Source: Bombella pollinis (GTDB lineage Bacteria; Pseudomonadota; Alphaproteobacteria; Acetobacterales; Acetobacteraceae). From it: a stretch of 64,000 bases of DNA. Positions 61,453 to 64,000 of the stretch are shown here, one piece after another. Every line of letters begins with the position of its first letter. The stretch's first letter is position 1. Where the stretch lies: assembly GCF_026385485.1 (NCBI RefSeq), contig NZ_JANIDX010000004.1:62001-126000 (forward strand), given 5' to 3'. The translations under genes and the position numbers were made by a program. The notes under the pieces are model-generated. The model saw nothing but the letters and a program-made list of their open reading frames with translations. It was not told the DNA's origin and did no database searches.

Positions 61453-62187
61453 ATGGGCGACAAGAGAGAGCAGGACACGCCCTTTAGCGTACAAGCGCAG
61501 CTAGCATTGGATTTGCAGCAAAAACGCCATTTTTCGGCAGAGCGTTTTATCGCAGGGGGGTCTAATGCTTCAGCACGGGCTTGGTTAGCACGGCCCCAAT
61601 GGCCAGAAGGGCGGTTGTGGTTATGGGGGCCTGCGGGGACGGGCAAGACGCATTTGCTTCATATATGGGCCGCAGAACAGGAGGCGATTCTCTGTGAGGC
61701 ATCCGCACTATCATGTGCTCCAGATGGTGCATTGCGCGTGGGGCAGCAGATTTTGGAGGCCAGTGCTGTGCCTTTGGCGATTGACCATATCGAGAGGGTG
61801 GGCAGTGAGGTTGCGTTGTTGCATCTCCTTAACCGTGCTCATGCGGCAGGGCAGCGTGTGTTGATGGCCTCTCGTCATCCTCCTGCACGGGGTGATTTTG
61901 CATTACCGGACCTTGCAAGCCGGTTGCGCGCAACTGTAACCGCTGGGCTGGAGGAGCCAGAGGATAATGTGCGGGCAACATTATTGCTTTCCCTTCTGGC
62001 GGAGCGTCAGCTTGTTGTCCCGCAATCTGTGACCGAGTGGTTATGGCGGCGTTTGCCACGCACAGGGGAAGCATTGGTGCAAGCTGTGCAAAGATTGGAT
62101 GAAGCAGCGATGGCACAAGGGAGTGCGATTAGCCGTAGTCTCGCAATGAATGTTCTAAAAGATTTATTAAAGGACGAGCATTTATAA
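61453..62187 (+). CDS. hdaA: DnaA-related regulatory inactivator (Hda/HdaA)
   Basis: The 244-residue AAA+ protein binds the replication clamp and stimulates hydrolysis of DnaA-ATP, limiting re-initiation. The clamp-binding motif QLALDL is at 16-21, Walker A GPAGTGKT at 59-66, and the Walker B position reads AIDHIERV. It lacks DnaA's DNA-binding domain IV. Position between divergent purM and ppk is the usual alphaproteobacterial hda neighbourhood. A weak CCCCT/AGGGG hairpin lies just after it. Confidence 0.92.
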   Translation: MGDKREQDTPFSVQAQLALDLQQKRHFSAERFIAGGSNASARAWLARPQWPEGRLWLWGPAGTGKTHLLHIWAAEQEAILCEASALSCAPDGALRVGQQILEASAVPLAIDHIERVGSEVALLHLLNRAHAAGQRVLMASRHPPARGDFALPDLASRLRATVTAGLEEPEDNVRATLLLSLLAERQLVVPQSVTEWLWRRLPRTGEALVQAVQRLDEAAMAQGSAISRSLAMNVLKDLLKDEHL

Positions 62188-62392
62188 GAATAACCCCTGC
62201 TAGATTAAAGGGGATTGTCATAGAAGCTTCATAGTAATGCGTCCTATTTTGTTGCGATAGTGTATTTACCGCTCAGGCGAATAAATAAAATAGCATGGAA
62301 GGATTGCCATGATGAAAGAATGGTTGTTGTAATGATGTTCACATTCGGGTGTCCCCATTGGGATGCTGGCAGAAGCTTGGAGGAGAACTGAC
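62188..62392. other. 205-base spacer between hdaA and ppk
   Basis: No ORF is supported. It holds a weak hairpin just past hdaA and, at 62215-62232, TTGTCAT-N4-GCTTCAT, which is partly Pho-box-like. The rest appears unremarkable apart from the ppk Shine-Dalgarno. Confidence 0.4.
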
Positions 62393-64000
62393 GTGACTGA
62401 CAGAACCGATTCTGCACATCATGGGGAGCATGGGGAAGCTAAGAGCCAACGTAGCTATCACCATCTTGATTTCATCAATAGGGAATTATCATGGTTGGCC
62501 TTCAACCAGCGCGTTCTGGAGGAAGCAGAAGACTCAACCAACCCTCTGTTGGAGCGGGTGCGCTTCCTCTCCATTAGTGCGGGGAATATGGACGAGTTTT
62601 ATGCCGTCCGTGTTGCTGGGTTGGTCGATCAAGTTCGCGCTGGTGAGGGGAAGAAGAGCGTTGATGGCTTAACCCCCACTCAACAGCTAGAGACTGTACG
62701 GCATCAAGCATGGCGTATGCAGCAGGAGCAGCAGCGCATTTGGCACAGTGTCCGTGCTGAATTGGCAAAAACTGGGATTGTTATCGAGTCGGTCGATAAG
62801 CTTCACCATAGTGATAAAGAGTGGCTGGATAAGTATTTTGAGGAGCAAGTCTTCCCTGTTCTTACTCCGGTGGACTTGAACCCTACCCATCCCATGCCTT
62901 TCATCCCCAGTGGGGGGCAAGCCTTGGTGTTGCGTTTGCGGGATGTTGATACGCATAAGCATAAGGCTGATGGCCTTGTTGTTATGCCACCGCAGATTCC
63001 ACGTTTTATTCGCCTGCCAGATAAAAATGGGCAGATTCGCTTCATTGCGCTGGAATATCTTATTGCGCATTACACAAAACGTCTTTTCCCCGGGCTGCAC
63101 GGCGTACCAACAGGCATGATGCGTATTGTGCGGAACTTGGATGTTGACTTGGAGGAAAAAGCAGAGGACTTGCTCAATACGTTTGAGAAAGCCGTGCAAG
63201 ACCGCCGCCATGGTGTATGTATTCATTTAGAGGTAGAGGGAACAATCCCGAAGCACTTGGTCCGCAAGTTGGGCCTAGAGCGTGATGAGGTTGTTTTGCT
63301 GCCGAAGATGGCCGGTATGGGTGATGTAAAGCAACTTATCGTCTCCGATAGGCCAGAGCTGCTTTTCTCCCCCTTCCATGCGGCTATGCCTCAACGTGTA
63401 TTGGACCATGATGGCGATTGCTTTGCCGCCATTAAAGAGAAAGACTTGGTAGTTCAGCATCCTTATGAGAGCTACGATGTCGTGGTCCATTTCCTCCAAC
63501 AGGCCGCGCAGGACCCGAATGTTCTTTCCATCAAACAATCCATTTATCGGACATCGCATGATAGCCCGATTGTCCATGCGTTAATTGCCGCTGTGGAGGC
63601 CGGTAAATCTGTCACCGCTGTGGTGGAGTTGCGGGCACGTTTTGATGAGGAGGCCAATATCAACCTTGCTCGTGCGCTGGAGGCGCGGGGTGTACAGGTT
63701 GTTTACGGGCTGGCAGCTTATAAGACCCATGCAAAGATGATTCTTGTCGTCCGGCGCGAGGGTGAGCGTCTGCAATCTTACGCTCATTTTGGGACGGGGA
63801 ACTATCATCCTAGCACGGCGAAGATCTATACAGACATCTCCTTCTTCACCTGTGACCCTGTGTTAGTGGAGGACGCAGCACGCCTCTTTAACTACGCAAC
63901 AGGCTGTGCGAAGCCGCATTTGCAAGCTCTGTGCTGCTCCCCGCTGACAATCCGTTCTACTTTGGTGGAATTAGTGCAGGCGGAGATAGCTCACGCCCGT
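62393..64000 (+). CDS. ppk: Polyphosphate kinase 1, N-terminal part
   Basis: The gene runs off the right edge, so 536 codons of about 700 are visible. It starts with GTG at 62393 after GGAGGAG at 8 bases. PPK1 polymerises phosphate from ATP at the membrane. The N-terminal domain has FINRELSWLAFNQRVLEEA and SAGNMDEFYAVRVAGL. The catalytic domain shows SIKQSIYRTS and the phosphorylated histidine at about residue 446 in AAYKTHAKM, with YAHFGTGNYHPSTA following. The N-terminus has a short His-rich leader (SAHHGEHGEA). The second C-terminal catalytic half lies beyond the window. Confidence 0.96.
   Translation, partial: MTDRTDSAHHGEHGEAKSQRSYHHLDFINRELSWLAFNQRVLEEAEDSTNPLLERVRFLSISAGNMDEFYAVRVAGLVDQVRAGEGKKSVDGLTPTQQLETVRHQAWRMQQEQQRIWHSVRAELAKTGIVIESVDKLHHSDKEWLDKYFEEQVFPVLTPVDLNPTHPMPFIPSGGQALVLRLRDVDTHKHKADGLVVMPPQIPRFIRLPDKNGQIRFIALEYLIAHYTKRLFPGLHGVPTGMMRIVRNLDVDLEEKAEDLLNTFEKAVQDRRHGVCIHLEVEGTIPKHLVRKLGLERDEVVLLPKMAGMGDVKQLIVSDRPELLFSPFHAAMPQRVLDHDGDCFAAIKEKDLVVQHPYESYDVVVHFLQQAAQDPNVLSIKQSIYRTSHDSPIVHALIAAVEAGKSVTAVVELRARFDEEANINLARALEARGVQVVYGLAAYKTHAKMILVVRREGERLQSYAHFGTGNYHPSTAKIYTDISFFTCDPVLVEDAARLFNYATGCAKPHLQALCCSPLTIRSTLVELVQAEIAHAR

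Noticed and set aside
1..64000. tRNA, rRNA, CRISPR array, prophage or complete insertion sequence
   Set aside because: I looked in the intergenic gaps and saw no cloverleaf arms, spaced identical repeats, transposase or phage genes; short or divergent cases could be missed without a search tool.

Overview
The window looks like chromosomal DNA of an acetic acid bacterium (Alphaproteobacteria, Acetobacteraceae), with base composition by eye in the mid-50s % GC. The case rests on several alphaproteobacterial traits: a class I lysyl-tRNA synthetase, a cyoABCD bo3-type ubiquinol oxidase, a SUV3-like helicase next to an S4 protein and fdxA, the hda-ppk and purM-purN neighbourhood, divergent gpsA-tsaD and hemC-hemD pairs, and a secB / Tim44 / mltA / smr block. 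A small-genome, insect- or flower-associated member of the Bombella/Saccharibacter group is a guess, not a demonstration. No rRNA, tRNA, CRISPR array, prophage or intact insertion sequence was recognised. Both ends cut genes: ctaB at the left and ppk at the right.

Layout. 1-672: end of the heme O synthase gene plus a tiny CoxF-like membrane protein, closed by a terminator. 696-8565 (minus): a tight run, read from right to left, of a PepSY membrane protein, a DUF3325-like protein, a major-royal-jelly/yellow-family secreted protein, thrC, an M16 peptidase, pmbA and a Tim44-domain protein. It is divergent from a TonB-dependent siderophore receptor (8757-11006), and two Fur-box-like dyads lie between the two units. 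11071-21455: glnD, mutS, a free-methionine sulfoxide reductase, murJ, a glutathione peroxidase, gpsA and tsaD. 21525-27578: hemC-hemD, secB, a membrane-anchored Tim44 protein, mltA, an orphan DNA methyltransferase and an Smr protein. 27730-30730: a complete iron-siderophore-type ABC importer behind another Fur-like site. 30757-33757: hemF, mtnP with a structured leader, and an SDR protein lacking the usual catalytic residues.

34054-36063: groES-groEL with a heat-shock-like promoter. 36183-44331: a DinG-like helicase divergent from lysS, an overlapping-in-function mprF-like gene with a shortened C-terminus, a 2H phosphoesterase-fold protein whose catalytic motifs are eroded, and a Bax inhibitor-1 protein. 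44332-48748: a long hairpin-rich leader followed by cyoABCD. 48891-52171 (minus): fdxA, an S4 protein and a SUV3-like helicase. 52243-55858: a leucyl aminopeptidase, a MarR regulator, a sugar-aminotransferase-family gene and an unknown membrane protein. 55878-64000: an AI-2E/PerM protein, an ABC-F ATPase, ndk, purN, purM, hda and ppk.

The dominant theme is iron and heme. It covers iron uptake (TonB receptor, PepSY/DUF3325, ABC importer, three Fur-like sites), heme synthesis (hemC, hemD, hemF), heme O formation (ctaB) and the heme/copper quinol oxidase that uses it (cyoABCD). The rest is mostly core housekeeping. The points most worth following are the MRJP/yellow protein inside the iron-linked operon, the lysS-mprF pair with its truncated transferase domain, the methyltransferase wedged between mltA and smr, and the unusual RNA structures upstream of cyoA and mtnP. 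I did not find a clear multi-gene system that is wholly undescribed.
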